A stretch of 64,000 bases of DNA from assembly GCF_051013375.1 (NCBI RefSeq), contig NZ_CP142125.1; one strand, written 5' to 3'. The notes below the pieces were generated by a model, which saw only the letters and a list, made by a program, of their open reading frames with translations, searched no databases and had not been told where the DNA came from. This stretch comes from Kordia algicida (lineage in GTDB: Bacteria; Bacteroidota; Bacteroidia; Flavobacteriales; Flavobacteriaceae). Both the position numbers and the translations under genes were made by a program. Of the stretch, positions 9,155 through 17,571 are shown piece after piece. Each line of letters starts with the position of its first letter. Position 1 is the first letter of the stretch.

Positions 9155-9628
9155 ATGTTTTTCGAAGGAACACAACATTTACAGAAAAGAGGAAGTTACT
9201 ACCATTTGGAAGTTTCCGCAGCTATCGTCAATCAGTTTGAAAAGAAACGCGCTACACGTTTGATTTGTACCATTGACGATAAAGTGAAGATTCAATGTGG
9301 TTTGAATCATTTGGGAAATGGAGACTTTTATATTATGCTTGCCAAACGCTACATCAAAGAAATAGGCAAAGAAGCTGGCGAATTGCTTTCTTATAGGTTG
9401 GAAGAAGACCCGAATCCGCTTGGTGTTGATATTCCAGAGGTTTTGGAAGTTTTTTTAGCGCAAGATCCTGAGGGAAAAGCAATTTTTGATAAGTTGACCG
9501 ATGGAAGAAAACGAACCTTAATTTTTAGCGTATTGCGAATTAAAAATGTAGATAAGCAAGTGGAAACGATTTTAAAGTTTTTACAAACAGAACATGACAA
9601 AATGCGCACTAAGAAAAGTAGTTGGTAA
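9155..9628 (+). CDS. YdeI/DUF1905-like protein
   Basis: A 157-residue soluble protein. The first about 90 residues resemble the DUF1905 beta-barrel (GSYYHLEVSAAIVNQF ... HLGNGDFYIMLAKRYIKEIG), and the C-terminal part resembles the YdeI/OmpD-associated helical module (EVLEVFLAQDPEGKAIFDKL followed by RRTLIF-like KRTLIFSVLRI). YdeI-family proteins have been linked to bacteriocin or peptide tolerance in some bacteria; here that is only family knowledge. It follows the small lipoprotein gene with a one-base gap. Confidence 0.78.
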   Translation: MFFEGTQHLQKRGSYYHLEVSAAIVNQFEKKRATRLICTIDDKVKIQCGLNHLGNGDFYIMLAKRYIKEIGKEAGELLSYRLEEDPNPLGVDIPEVLEVFLAQDPEGKAIFDKLTDGRKRTLIFSVLRIKNVDKQVETILKFLQTEHDKMRTKKSSW

Positions 9629-9655
9629 TTTGTTGCAGTAAAAATTGTAATTATT

Positions 9656-10411
9656 TTATCGCATCCAACCTTCAATCACATAGTTTTTTTCATAAAGTTT
9701 TCTGCTTTTATTGCCATCATCAGGCGTAAACCAAACTTCAAATCTGGCTCCGTAAGGTTTTCCCCAATCTCCTTCGTAAATGGTAAAATTGTCAACAGTT
9801 CCAAATTTTTTAATTTTTCCGTTAGTGTTACTTATACTGATACTTGAACGCTTTTGAAGTCTTGGTACTGATAATTCAATTTCTTGAGTTATTTCAAATG
9901 CTTTTAGAAATATAGTGCCACTTTCATTAGATTTTAACCATAAGTCATATTCATACAAACCAGGTTGAAACGAGTTGTAAAGTTGAAATGAAATTTCTTT
10001 GGGTACATTATTTTGCATGCTATCAAGTCTGATTCTTTCAAAATTAACTCTCATGTTAACATCAGTCGGATAGGCTAGTTTTACATTTTCAGGTAGTTTC
10101 AAATTGTCAGCAAATGTATCTGTATCTGGTCCGAACATCATCATAAATGTTGATACAAATACCAATATGACAAAACCTACAAATAATGCTCCTAACTGAA
10201 GTAAGCCCAAGTACCATTTCCCTCTAAATAACTGCCAGAATCCTGCAATTAGCAAAAGAATGAAGGTAAACAACAAAAAATAGTCAGAAATAAATAGAAG
10301 AATTTTTTTAGTAGAGGCAAGAAGCATCATAAAAAATAGCGATGATATTAAAAACAATAATATTGGAAACCACCATTTTTGAAAAATATATTTCTTTAGG
10401 AATGCTTTCAT
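9656..10411 (-). CDS. membrane protein of unknown function
   Basis: A 251-residue protein with about three N-terminal transmembrane helices (roughly 13-35, 40-57 and 70-95) and a C-terminal soluble domain (about 110-251) that looks beta-rich, probably periplasmic. No family is recognised. It lies 28 bases downstream of a lipoprotein gene on the same strand, so the two may form a transcription unit. Confidence 0.75.
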   Translation of the reverse strand: MKAFLKKYIFQKWWFPILLFLISSLFFMMLLASTKKILLFISDYFLLFTFILLLIAGFWQLFRGKWYLGLLQLGALFVGFVILVFVSTFMMMFGPDTDTFADNLKLPENVKLAYPTDVNMRVNFERIRLDSMQNNVPKEISFQLYNSFQPGLYEYDLWLKSNESGTIFLKAFEITQEIELSVPRLQKRSSISISNTNGKIKKFGTVDNFTIYEGDWGKPYGARFEVWFTPDDGNKSRKLYEKNYVIEGWMR

Positions 10412-10439
10412 TTTTAGTTTGTTATAGTAGTTAACTTTT

Positions 10440-11294
10440 TTACTCCCATTTTGTTCTTAATTCAGTTCCAATAGGATAGTCTTTTGTGATGAAATCTGGA
10501 TCGAAATGTTTTCCAAAACTTGAATTATTTGTAATGGAATCAATATCGAGAGAAATCATATCATCTTTTGTGGTGAATGAAAGTCGTTTTGTCATTCCGT
10601 CATTTTTTCCTTTGTCCAATTCAATTTCCCAAAAAAAGTATGTTGAGTCTTCAGAATCATATACCTTTTTTAGATTTTTAATTTTTGTTACAATAGGTTT
10701 TTTAAGAAAGTATTTTTGCCACTTTTCAGGAATCTGTTGCATGTCAAATGCAGATGTAAATGTATCTTTTTCTTTGTGTGATAAGTACATGCCACTTGTT
10801 TTCGGTTCAAATCCAATATTGACATAATCCGCAAATCTCATAAAATCGTTTTCTTCGTCTTCGCTATAATCATAATCATACGTTTCTGAAAGAAGATACG
10901 TTTTTGTTTCCCAATGTATAATTTTAAATTCAGTTTTTATCTTAAGTGAATCGACTCCGTAATCGAGTTGAACTTTGGTGGGTTTTACTTTTCTATCAAA
11001 CGAATATGTTGTCAATGCTATTTTTTGAGGAAAGAGACTTAAACTGATGCTATCTATTTTGTATGTACCAGAAACTTTTTTGTGAAAACCACTACCAGAA
11101 CAACTAAATGTATAAACTTCGTTCATAAAGCTTCCGTCACTTAGTAAAAACAATCTTTTTCCATGATTGAATACAGAATATGAATACTTTACAGTGTCAA
11201 TTTGTTGATTTCGTTTTGTTTCGTTTTGTAGTTTGTGATTATGATTTGAACAGGAAAAAATTGTAAATAATAGAAGAATAGCAATGTATTTCAT
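10440..11294 (-). CDS. lipoprotein of unknown function
   Basis: A 284-residue product starting MKYIAILLLFTIFSCS, a clear lipobox. The remainder is hydrophilic, with repeated Lys/Asp/Ser-rich beta-type stretches and an acidic YDYDYSEDEENDF segment in the middle. No known domain is recognised. It lies 11 bases downstream of the tetR-like gene on the same strand, so read-through from the SDR-TetR unit is possible. Confidence 0.75.
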   Translation of the reverse strand: MKYIAILLLFTIFSCSNHNHKLQNETKRNQQIDTVKYSYSVFNHGKRLFLLSDGSFMNEVYTFSCSGSGFHKKVSGTYKIDSISLSLFPQKIALTTYSFDRKVKPTKVQLDYGVDSLKIKTEFKIIHWETKTYLLSETYDYDYSEDEENDFMRFADYVNIGFEPKTSGMYLSHKEKDTFTSAFDMQQIPEKWQKYFLKKPIVTKIKNLKKVYDSEDSTYFFWEIELDKGKNDGMTKRLSFTTKDDMISLDIDSITNNSSFGKHFDPDFITKDYPIGTELRTKWE

Positions 11295-11305
11295 AGTTTC
11301 ATATA

Positions 11306-11887
11306 TTAGTCCAACAACGTCAATATAGTATCAACCGAGGTTAATAATTCTTCTTCATCAACGTCTGTTTTAGAAACTACTTTAATTCCGTTGTAAAATG
11401 TGTGTAGGAGTGAAGCCAAGTTTTTGATATTTTTATCCACAGAAATTTCACCTGAATCAATTCCCGATTGTAAAAATTCTTCAAAAGTAGCTGTCATAAA
11501 AGCTTTATTTTCTTGTACAACGTGCAGTATTTCTTCATCGTTTGGCACTAATTCTGTCGTTACATTAATTACAAAACAACCTTTACGTTCGGTATCGAAA
11601 ACCGCTTCAGAGATTCCATTTTCAAAAAGTTTTCGAAACCCTGTTTTTACGCTTTTCTGACTTTTTAAAAATGCTAGTAATTGCTTTCTATTTGCTTTTC
11701 TGTAATGGTCAAAAGCGCTGTCAAAAAGAGCTCTTTTTCCTCCATATGTATCGTAAATACTTGCACGATTAATTCCCAAATAATCTACCAAATCTTGCAT
11801 GGAAGTTGCGTGAAAACCATTTCGCCAAAACAAACACATGGCTTTATTTAGCGTTTCTTCTTCATTAAATTTTTTTACTCTTGGCAT
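11306..11887 (-). CDS. TetR/AcrR family transcriptional repressor
   Basis: The start at 11887 (MPRVKKFNEEETLNKAMCLF) matches how the family begins; an upstream ATG at 11938 adds 17 unlikely residues. The 193-residue protein has the N-terminal TetR helix-turn-helix (about 10-55: NGFHATSMQDLVDYLGINRASIYDTYGGK) and an all-helical ligand domain. It lies downstream of an SDR gene in the same operon. The SDR promoter carries two copies of GAACnATCATTCCAA overlapping the promoter boxes, so autoregulated repression of the SDR-tetR unit is inferred. The inducer is unknown, perhaps the SDR substrate. Confidence 0.92.
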   Translation of the reverse strand: MPRVKKFNEEETLNKAMCLFWRNGFHATSMQDLVDYLGINRASIYDTYGGKRALFDSAFDHYRKANRKQLLAFLKSQKSVKTGFRKLFENGISEAVFDTERKGCFVINVTTELVPNDEEILHVVQENKAFMTATFEEFLQSGIDSGEISVDKNIKNLASLLHTFYNGIKVVSKTDVDEEELLTSVDTILTLLD

Positions 11888-11948
11888 ATCGTGACAGATT
11901 GTAGAGACAGTAAAAAAACTGTCTCTACAAACATACAAATATTCCTGA

Positions 11949-12704
11949 TTAACTTAACAGTGGATTCACATTCATTCCACCATCAATATTATATTCGCTT
12001 CCTGTGATGAAAGATGCATCATCAGAAGCCAAAAAGGCTACTAAATTGGCGATGTCTTCTGGTTGTCCGATACGTTTTAGTGGAATTCGCTCTAGCATTG
12101 CAGCAGCAAAACCTTCTAGTTGTTCTTGTTCCATTCCTGTTTTACCAAAAATTGGCGTTTCTACAGGTCCTGGGTTTACTGCGTTTACACGAATTTTTCT
12201 TGGAGCCAATTCGGTTGCGGCAGTTCTTGTGTAGGAATTCAACGCTGCTTTTGTGGCGGCATAAATTGCGGTATTTGGCATTCCTGTGTATGCATTAATA
12301 GAAGATAAATTGATAATAGAAGCGCCATCATTTAAGATTGGTAAAAACTTTTCGGTTGTAAAAACGGCACCTTTAAAGTTGATCCCGAATTGTGTGTCAT
12401 ATACTTCTTCTGTGATTTGTCCGATTGGCGCTGGCGTAAAAATTCCAGCGTTTACAAACAATACATCTACTTTTCCGTGAGCATCTTTTACTTGATTGAC
12501 TAAATTGTCAATCGCGTCAAGCGAAGTTACATCGGCGACAATTCCTGTAACGCCCAATTCGTTTGCTGCTTTTTCTACACGTTCCTGCGATCTTCCTGTG
12601 ATGATTACCGTTGCACCATTTGCTTTTAGTTTTGCTGCAGATGCATATCCGATTCCACTATTTCCGCCAGTAACTACGGCAATTTTCCCTTGTAATGTAT
12701 TCAT
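11949..12704 (-). CDS. short-chain dehydrogenase/reductase
   Basis: A 251-residue classical SDR oxidoreductase using NAD(P)(H). The Rossmann motif TGGNSGIG is at 12-19, NAG at 85-87, catalytic Ser near 135 and the YxxxK pair at Tyr148/Lys152 (YAATK), and the C-terminal GSEYNIDGGMN is typical. Arg39 after the second strand (ITGRSQ) suggests NADPH preference. It leads an operon with the TetR gene. The substrate is unknown; co-regulation with TetR suggests a detoxification or xenobiotic-carbonyl role. Confidence 0.95.
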   Translation of the reverse strand: MNTLQGKIAVVTGGNSGIGYASAAKLKANGATVIITGRSQERVEKAANELGVTGIVADVTSLDAIDNLVNQVKDAHGKVDVLFVNAGIFTPAPIGQITEEVYDTQFGINFKGAVFTTEKFLPILNDGASIINLSSINAYTGMPNTAIYAATKAALNSYTRTAATELAPRKIRVNAVNPGPVETPIFGKTGMEQEQLEGFAAAMLERIPLKRIGQPEDIANLVAFLASDDASFITGSEYNIDGGMNVNPLLS

Positions 12705-12727
12705 GATTTTTTTGGTTTTTTATTAAA

Positions 12728-12759
12728 ATTTGTATTGGAACAATCATTCCAATACAAAT
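12728..12759. promoter_or_regulatory. TetR operator 1 (perfect 13-bp inverted repeat)
   Basis: ATTTGTATTGGAA (12728-12740) and TTCCAATACAAAT (12747-12759) are exact reverse complements around CAATCA. The core GAACAATCATTCCAA is repeated 34 bp away. It sits directly downstream of, and overlapping, the minus-strand -7 box of the SDR gene. Confidence 0.8.
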
Positions 12760-12787
12760 GTATAAATAATAGAACGATCATTCCAAA
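12755..12787 (-). promoter_or_regulatory. promoter of SDR-tetR operon with operator 2
   Basis: On the minus strand TTTG (12784-12787) and TACATTTG (12755-12762) are spaced 21 nt, an excellent Bacteroidota promoter. The second operator copy GAACGATCATTCCAA (12772-12786) covers the -33 element. Repressor bound at both copies would block both promoter boxes. Confidence 0.8.
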
Positions 12788-12809
12788 TAAAATTAATTTA
12801 TTTTTTTAG

Positions 12810-12817
12810 TAGCTTTG
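12810..12817 (+). promoter_or_regulatory. -7 box of the 12846 gene
   Basis: TAGCTTTG matches TAnnTTTG and lies 28 nt before the ATG. No convincing -33 element is visible. Confidence 0.45.
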
Positions 12818-12845
12818 AAAAAGTAATCAAATACCGTTTATAATT

Positions 12846-13340
12846 ATGAACCAATTCCAGTCACTAACACCGAATAAATTTATAAAAACGTTAGGTCTCA
12901 TACATGTATCGTTGGTCATGAGTGTGGTAGTTTTTGCTGTAGTAACTTTCTTTTTGAATGATGGTGAAATGCATTTTAAGTTTGATTTGAATACTATTTT
13001 CCTTTTGGTGTATCCATTTATCGTACTGAGTGCGCTTATGATGAGTTATATTGTTCCAAAAATGCTACTAAAGAACGCTAGAAAAGCTACAGATTTGACC
13101 GCAAAATTAAATTCCTATCGAACGGTTTCAATGGTAAAATTTATAGTATTGGAAGGTTCGGCGATGTTAGGAGTGGTATTTTATCTGTTAAGTAAAAACG
13201 GTATTTTTTTAACTATTGCTGCTTTATTGATTATATATTTAATAGCGCAACGACCAACATTACATAAAGTAGAAAACGATTTGGAACTACGTGGAGAATT
13301 ACGAAATAAATTTCAACGTTATGATGAGGTAATTGAATAG
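12846..13340 (+). CDS. four-helix membrane protein of unknown function
   Basis: A 164-residue integral membrane protein with about four transmembrane helices (roughly 15-38, 48-68, 95-112, 116-132) and a short charged C-terminus. No family is recognised with confidence. It diverges from the SDR-tetR promoter region, so the two share upstream DNA and TetR could influence it, but its own -7 box lies outside the operator pair. Confidence 0.8.
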   Translation: MNQFQSLTPNKFIKTLGLIHVSLVMSVVVFAVVTFFLNDGEMHFKFDLNTIFLLVYPFIVLSALMMSYIVPKMLLKNARKATDLTAKLNSYRTVSMVKFIVLEGSAMLGVVFYLLSKNGIFLTIAALLIIYLIAQRPTLHKVENDLELRGELRNKFQRYDEVIE

Positions 13341-13385
13341 TCCTTAGGTAGATAGTTTTTAGAGGAAGCATGAAATCAACAATTT

Positions 13386-13434
13386 TTCAATTCTTTAATC
13401 TTTCAATTCTTTAATCTTTCAATCTTTCAATTTT
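13386..13434. repeat. short tandem repeat TTTCAATTCTTTAATC
   Basis: Two near-perfect 16-bp units followed by 8-bp partial units (TTTCAATC, TTTCAATT). It lies in the 206-bp gap between two membrane-protein genes. No coding or hairpin role is apparent. Confidence 0.75.
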
Positions 13435-13546
13435 CTAACAAAAAAACTACGTACAAACCCTTGATTTTAAAAAGCGTATATCTTCTTCTTTTAAATCCGC
13501 CTTTTAAATTGTAAGTTTGAACTAACCGACCAAAATTATTAATTGT

Positions 13547-14341
13547 ATGGCAACCTCAAACCCAATTCCGACGAATTCTCCGTCGTCTTCAACAGTAGAT
13601 ACAAGTTCGAAAATTACCCAAAAGCCACCAAAAGGCATCAAAAAAGGAGTTTCGGATTCACTTATGGTTGAAATTAAGGAGGAATTAGAAAACATGCTTT
13701 CCTTCGCAATGCGAAATGGAAAAGTTATCAATACAGAGCTAAATCCACTGATAGAGAGTACTAATTTAGATGACTTGATTAATGCGCATAATATTTTAGC
13801 AAAAAATATTGCGCCAGCAACACCAAAGTCTATCAAATATCTAAAAACTTTAAATGCAGAGAAGCATAGTAGAACTATTTTTAGTAAGCTACCAATTATT
13901 CGAAATTTAATTTTTCTTGCGTTATTTTTTCTAGCACTTTTTATTGGAACTTCCTTATCAGACCAAGTAGATAACACGTCATTAGCAAAAGGTGTTTTAG
14001 CAAATGATGGAACTCCATTATTACTGAATTTACTATTTTTATGTGCAACCTCAGGATTGGGAGTTGTTTTTTATCTGCTAAAAAGCGTGAGTGAAGGAAT
14101 TCAAAAAGGAACATTAATGCCTGAACAATCTATTTACTATGTTGGCTTGATTGTGCTAGGAATTATGTCTGGATTAATACTTTCTGAAATTGTATCTACC
14201 TATAATGATGGAAAAAGTTTAACCGTTTTTAATAGTTGTGTTTTAGCGCTTGTTGGCGGATTTTCCTCAGATGCAATTTTTACCGTATTACAAGGTATTA
14301 TTACCAAAATAAAAGCTGTTTTTACAACAGTTGATAATTAA
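13547..14341 (+). CDS. membrane protein, first gene of a three-gene envelope cassette
   Basis: A 264-residue protein: a Ser/Thr/Pro-rich N-terminal tail (1-40), a cytoplasmic helical segment (about 43-115), then four transmembrane helices (about 124-143, 160-182, 195-215, 226-250). No known family is recognised. It is followed after 23 bases by a lipoprotein gene and then by a small soluble-protein gene, with a terminator behind the third, so they form one operon. The set could link inner membrane and periplasm. Function unknown. Confidence 0.82.
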   Translation: MATSNPIPTNSPSSSTVDTSSKITQKPPKGIKKGVSDSLMVEIKEELENMLSFAMRNGKVINTELNPLIESTNLDDLINAHNILAKNIAPATPKSIKYLKTLNAEKHSRTIFSKLPIIRNLIFLALFFLALFIGTSLSDQVDNTSLAKGVLANDGTPLLLNLLFLCATSGLGVVFYLLKSVSEGIQKGTLMPEQSIYYVGLIVLGIMSGLILSEIVSTYNDGKSLTVFNSCVLALVGGFSSDAIFTVLQGIITKIKAVFTTVDN

Positions 14342-14364
14342 TATATAGAAACAAACTGCTACAC

Positions 14365-14967
14365 ATGAAAAAAATTATAAATAGTATTCTTATTGTGCTC
14401 ATAGCAATTGGTATAAGCGCGTGTGCTTCAATTCCAGCATCAACCTCAACGCTAACACAAGAAGTCATTTCTGAATCAAATGCCATGCACCAGTTAAATA
14501 TTGCATTGGTAAATAAGTTATTTGAAGAACGAAAAGATAAGGTTGACGATTTTATCAACAATCAGTACATTCCGAAATATGTAGCTAATTTTCAATCAAA
14601 AATTCCACCAGGAGTTGATGTCAGTGCGGAGTTGCCAAATATTTTAAAAAGTGTCATGCCTGTGATTAGTAGAAAACGTGATTCGCTTCATAATGTATTA
14701 GACACACAAAAGCAACAAATGATTACTTCGTTGAATAATAGTTATAATGATTACCAACAAGCGAGTGCCACTTTACAGAATTTAATTAGTTCTGCGGTAA
14801 AGCTGAAACAATCGGAAGCGAACACTTTAGCACAAATTCAGAAGCTTACAGGAACAAATATTAATGTGGGTAAAATTCAAAATCAGTTAGACAGTTTGTT
14901 AGTAAAAACGGGAAATGGTTTTAATAAATTATTAAATGTAGAATCAGCAATTAAAGCAAAAAATTAA
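14365..14967 (+). CDS. helical lipoprotein, second gene of the cassette
   Basis: A 200-residue product with a signal ending in ISAC (lipobox, Cys20). The mature part is almost entirely helical and probably coiled coil (KLFEERKDKVDDFINNQ; SLHNVLDTQKQQMITSLNNS; SAVKLKQSEANTLAQIQKL). It is predicted to sit in the periplasm anchored by lipid. No family is recognised. It lies 23 bases after the four-helix membrane protein gene and 10 bases before a small helical protein gene. Confidence 0.82.
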   Translation: MKKIINSILIVLIAIGISACASIPASTSTLTQEVISESNAMHQLNIALVNKLFEERKDKVDDFINNQYIPKYVANFQSKIPPGVDVSAELPNILKSVMPVISRKRDSLHNVLDTQKQQMITSLNNSYNDYQQASATLQNLISSAVKLKQSEANTLAQIQKLTGTNINVGKIQNQLDSLLVKTGNGFNKLLNVESAIKAKN

Positions 14968-14977
14968 ATAGAAAACT

Positions 14978-15247
14978 ATGAGTGATATAGATTGGGATAA
15001 CCTAGCAAATCAGGCAGCAGATCAAACAGATACAGAGTTTCAAACAACTATTGCAAGTCTGACACGGATTAGTATAAAAGAAATTGATGAGTTCATCAAA
15101 GAAAGTCAAATTTCTAATGCAAATGCCATGAAAGTACTCAAAGAAATTAGTGATGCAACAGCTTCAAACACAGCCAAAGCAGACGCTATAGCTAATATTG
15201 ATAATGGCGTAAATTTCTTGGTAAGTATTGCCAATAGAATTGTGTAA
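14978..15247 (+). CDS. small helical protein, third gene of the cassette
   Basis: An 89-residue acidic protein with no signal or membrane segment, expected in the cytoplasm (MSDIDWDNLANQAADQTDTE; then predicted helices with many Ala/Asp/Ile). No family is recognised. It begins 10 bases after the lipoprotein gene and is followed by a terminator at 15272-15306. The combination of membrane, lipoprotein and cytosolic products suggests a complex across the inner membrane, which is inference. Confidence 0.8.
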   Translation: MSDIDWDNLANQAADQTDTEFQTTIASLTRISIKEIDEFIKESQISNANAMKVLKEISDATASNTAKADAIANIDNGVNFLVSIANRIV

Positions 15248-15271
15248 TTAATACATTTCAGCATATAAAAC

Positions 15272-15306
15272 AAAGCAATAGCATATTTTTGGTATTGCTT
15301 TTTTTG
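15272..15306 (+). terminator. terminator of the three-gene cassette
   Basis: Stem AAAGCAATA / TATTGCTTT with a 12-nt loop, followed by T residues. It lies 25 nt past the last stop codon. Confidence 0.75.
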
Positions 15307-15427
15307 TGGAATAATTTTTATGTAGGCTAAAAATAGTAGTGTGTTAATTTTATGTTTAATGTTTGAAAACTTCATTTAAAAAAATTAATTTCAATTTATA
15401 TTTAACAAACATTAAAACCATTACCAA

Positions 15428-15874
15428 ATGAAAAATTTTACTTTTGCGCTATTCTTTATAGCCACATTTCTTGTAAGCTGTTCAAGCGACGACGATAATG
15501 CATCTGCTGTACAAAGCGATGATATTACAGGTGTTTGGGAACTCAAAAAATCCATATTTCACAATGGAGTAAACGTTATTTACCCAAACGTTTTAGTAAC
15601 TTATACCTTTGAAAATAACACCTTGACAGTAAAAAATAATGCCGCAGAAACTACAGATTTGACACCAAAACCTTCTGGACGTTTGGGAACAAATGTTTAT
15701 ACATATACGGTAACCGAAATCGAAAATAAAAAGTATCTTACAGTACAAAATGATGTATCTGGAGAAACTGAATTAGGAAACTTTTTCATTAGTAATAATG
15801 GAGAATTAATTGTCAATCAAATAGAGCAAATTTCTGGAGTTTCGTATGATTATGTCATGTATTTTGAACAATAA
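15428..15874 (+). CDS. lipocalin-like lipoprotein
   Basis: A 148-residue lipoprotein (signal ends LVSC, followed by an acidic SSDDDNAS spacer). The mature domain has the pattern of flavobacterial lipocalin-like lipoproteins: an early DDITGVWELKKS strand, a VLVTYTFENNTLTV hairpin, then TYTVTEIENKKYLTV and a C-terminal strand. The family role is small-molecule binding or is unknown. It is monocistronic with a terminator behind it. Confidence 0.8.
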   Translation: MKNFTFALFFIATFLVSCSSDDDNASAVQSDDITGVWELKKSIFHNGVNVIYPNVLVTYTFENNTLTVKNNAAETTDLTPKPSGRLGTNVYTYTVTEIENKKYLTVQNDVSGETELGNFFISNNGELIVNQIEQISGVSYDYVMYFEQ

Positions 15875-15923
15875 AATTATTTTTGACAAGCGATTTTAAA
15901 AAGAAAAAATCAAAATATTTACA

Positions 15924-15960
15924 GAGCAATATTATATTTTGTATGATATTGCTTTTTTTA
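15924..15960 (+). terminator. terminator after the lipocalin-like gene
   Basis: Stem GCAATAT / ATATTGC followed by a T run, about 50 nt past the stop codon. Confidence 0.65.
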
Positions 15961-16030
15961 GTAAAAAAGATATCAAACAGTTAGATGATATTTGTTAATA
16001 AATTTTATGTAAGGAATTCAGATAAAAAAC

Positions 16031-16038
16031 TACTTTTG
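16031..16038 (+). promoter_or_regulatory. -7 box of trxB
   Basis: TACTTTTG matches TAnnTTTG and lies 30 nt before the ATG. No clear -33 element at the right distance. Confidence 0.45.
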
Positions 16039-16068
16039 TTAAAAAGATTTACTAATTAGAAAAAAGAT

Positions 16069-17040
16069 ATGTCAGATATAAACACAGCATTAGATTGCTT
16101 AATCATAGGAAGTGGACCAGCAGGATACACAGCCGCAATATACGCTGCTAGAGCAGATATGAACCCAGTAATGTATACAGGAATGGAACCTGGAGGACAG
16201 TTAACCACTACTACAGAAGTCGATAACTTTCCAGGATATCCAAATGGTACAGATGGAACTGCGATGATGGAAGACTTAAAAAACCAAGCAACTCGTTTTG
16301 GTACCGATGTGCGTTTTGGATATGCAACTCGTGTTGATTTCTCTGAAGAAGTAGGAGGAACACACAAAGTATATGTTGACGACGGTACAGGAGAAAAAGA
16401 ATTCTTAGCAAAAACAGTTATCATCTCTACTGGAGCTTCGGCAAAATATTTAGGATTGGAAAGCGAAGAACGCTTAAAAGGTGGTGGCGTTTCTGCTTGT
16501 GCTACTTGTGACGGATTTTTCTACAAAGGACAAGATGTAATTGTTGTTGGTGGTGGAGATACTGCCGCAGAAGAAGCAACATACTTGGCAAAATTGTGTA
16601 AAAAAGTTACCATGTTGGTTCGTAGAGACGAAATGCGCGCAAGTAAAGCAATGCAACATCGTGTGAACAATACGGAAAATTTAGAAGTTTTATACAATAC
16701 TGAATTGGACGAAGTTCTTGGAAAAATGGTGGTAGAAGGCGTACGTGTGGTAAACAATCAAACACAAGAAAAGCATGAAATTCCTGTGACAGGAGTTTTT
16801 ATCGCTATTGGACACAAACCAAACACAGACATGTTTAAAGGAGTTTTAGACATGGATGATACTGGATATTTAATCACGGGAGCAAAATCTACAAAGACAA
16901 ACATTCCAGGCGTATTTGCTGCGGGCGACGTACAAGATAAAGAATACAGACAAGCCATTACGGCAGCTGGTTCTGGTTGTATGGCTGCGCTAGATGCAGA
17001 ACGTTACCTTGCTGCGGTTGAAGATGTTATAGAAGCATAA
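16069..17040 (+). CDS. trxB: thioredoxin-disulfide reductase
   Basis: A 323-residue cytoplasmic flavoenzyme that reduces thioredoxin with NADPH. The FAD-binding GSGPAGYTAA is near 14-23, the redox-active CATC at 144-147 (Cys144/Cys147), the NADPH-binding GGGDTAAEEA follows, and the C-terminal FAAGDVQDKEYRQAI motif is diagnostic. Length is normal. It is a single gene with its own promoter and a strong terminator. The IS3 element inserted just past that terminator leaves it intact. Confidence 0.98.
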   Translation: MSDINTALDCLIIGSGPAGYTAAIYAARADMNPVMYTGMEPGGQLTTTTEVDNFPGYPNGTDGTAMMEDLKNQATRFGTDVRFGYATRVDFSEEVGGTHKVYVDDGTGEKEFLAKTVIISTGASAKYLGLESEERLKGGGVSACATCDGFFYKGQDVIVVGGGDTAAEEATYLAKLCKKVTMLVRRDEMRASKAMQHRVNNTENLEVLYNTELDEVLGKMVVEGVRVVNNQTQEKHEIPVTGVFIAIGHKPNTDMFKGVLDMDDTGYLITGAKSTKTNIPGVFAAGDVQDKEYRQAITAAGSGCMAALDAERYLAAVEDVIEA

Positions 17041-17092
17041 AATTCAATTTGACACTTTCTTAATCAGGAATTGTCGATACAATAGCATACAA

Positions 17093-17129
17093 AAAATGCG
17101 CTACGATTACAGGTAGCGCATTTTTTTTT
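17093..17129 (+). terminator. terminator of trxB
   Basis: Stem AAAATGCGCTAC / GTAGCGCATTTT with an 8-nt loop, followed by a T run. It ends nine bases before the left end of the IS element. Confidence 0.85.
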
Positions 17130-17179
17130 CTATATTATTGTCTCGTCCTGAAATAGCGTTACACTAAATTTTAAGCGTA

Positions 17180-17566
17180 ATGAAAACAAATTATGTAAAA
17201 CGTACTCAAAAAGATTATTCATTATCTTTTAAACTCCAAGTAGTTCAAGAGATTGAACAGGGCAAACTGACACGCTCACAAGTCTTATCAAAGTATGGTA
17301 TACAATCTGGATCTACCATCAGAACTTGGTTAAAAAAATATGGTAACTTTGATTGGCATAATCAAACTCCACTTTCTATGACAAAGACTCCAGAACAAAA
17401 GATTTTAGAATTAGAAGAAAAAATCAAACTGTTAGAAAAGCAGAAGGCTCGTGCAGAACATCTGGCGGAGCGTGCTGACAAGAAAGCTATTTTGTTTGAT
17501 ATGATGATTGATTTAGCAGAAAAAGAGTTTAATATTCCTATCAGAAAAAACTCCAAACCCAAGTAA
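17180..17566 (+). CDS. IS3-family transposase OrfA
   Basis: A 128-residue DNA-binding part of the transposase: an N-terminal helix-turn-helix (about 10-55: YSLSFKLQVVQEIEQGKL ... SKYGIQSGSTIRTWLKKYG) followed by a leucine-zipper coiled coil (about 75-105: ILELEEKIKLLEKQKARAEH). OrfA alone normally inhibits transposition, and the OrfAB fusion is the active enzyme. The slippery heptamer A AAA AAC at 17545-17551 lies near its end and would shift ribosomes by -1 into orfB. Confidence 0.93.
   Translation: MKTNYVKRTQKDYSLSFKLQVVQEIEQGKLTRSQVLSKYGIQSGSTIRTWLKKYGNFDWHNQTPLSMTKTPEQKILELEEKIKLLEKQKARAEHLAERADKKAILFDMMIDLAEKEFNIPIRKNSKPK
17545..17551 (+). promoter_or_regulatory. programmed -1 frameshift site of the IS
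   Basis: In the orfA frame the codons read AGA AAA AAC, which is the heptamer A AAA AAC. After a -1 slip the reading continues CTC CAA ACC CAA GTA ATC GAT ATG without a stop into orfB, whose frame is open from 17533. This gives one OrfAB fusion from 17180 to 18471. Confidence 0.85.
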
Positions 17567-17571
17567 TCGAT

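Noticed and set aside
13522..13977. A 151-codon minus-strand frame opposite the cassette membrane protein
   Set aside because: It is a shadow of the plus-strand gene at 13547, which has clear membrane helices and operon context.
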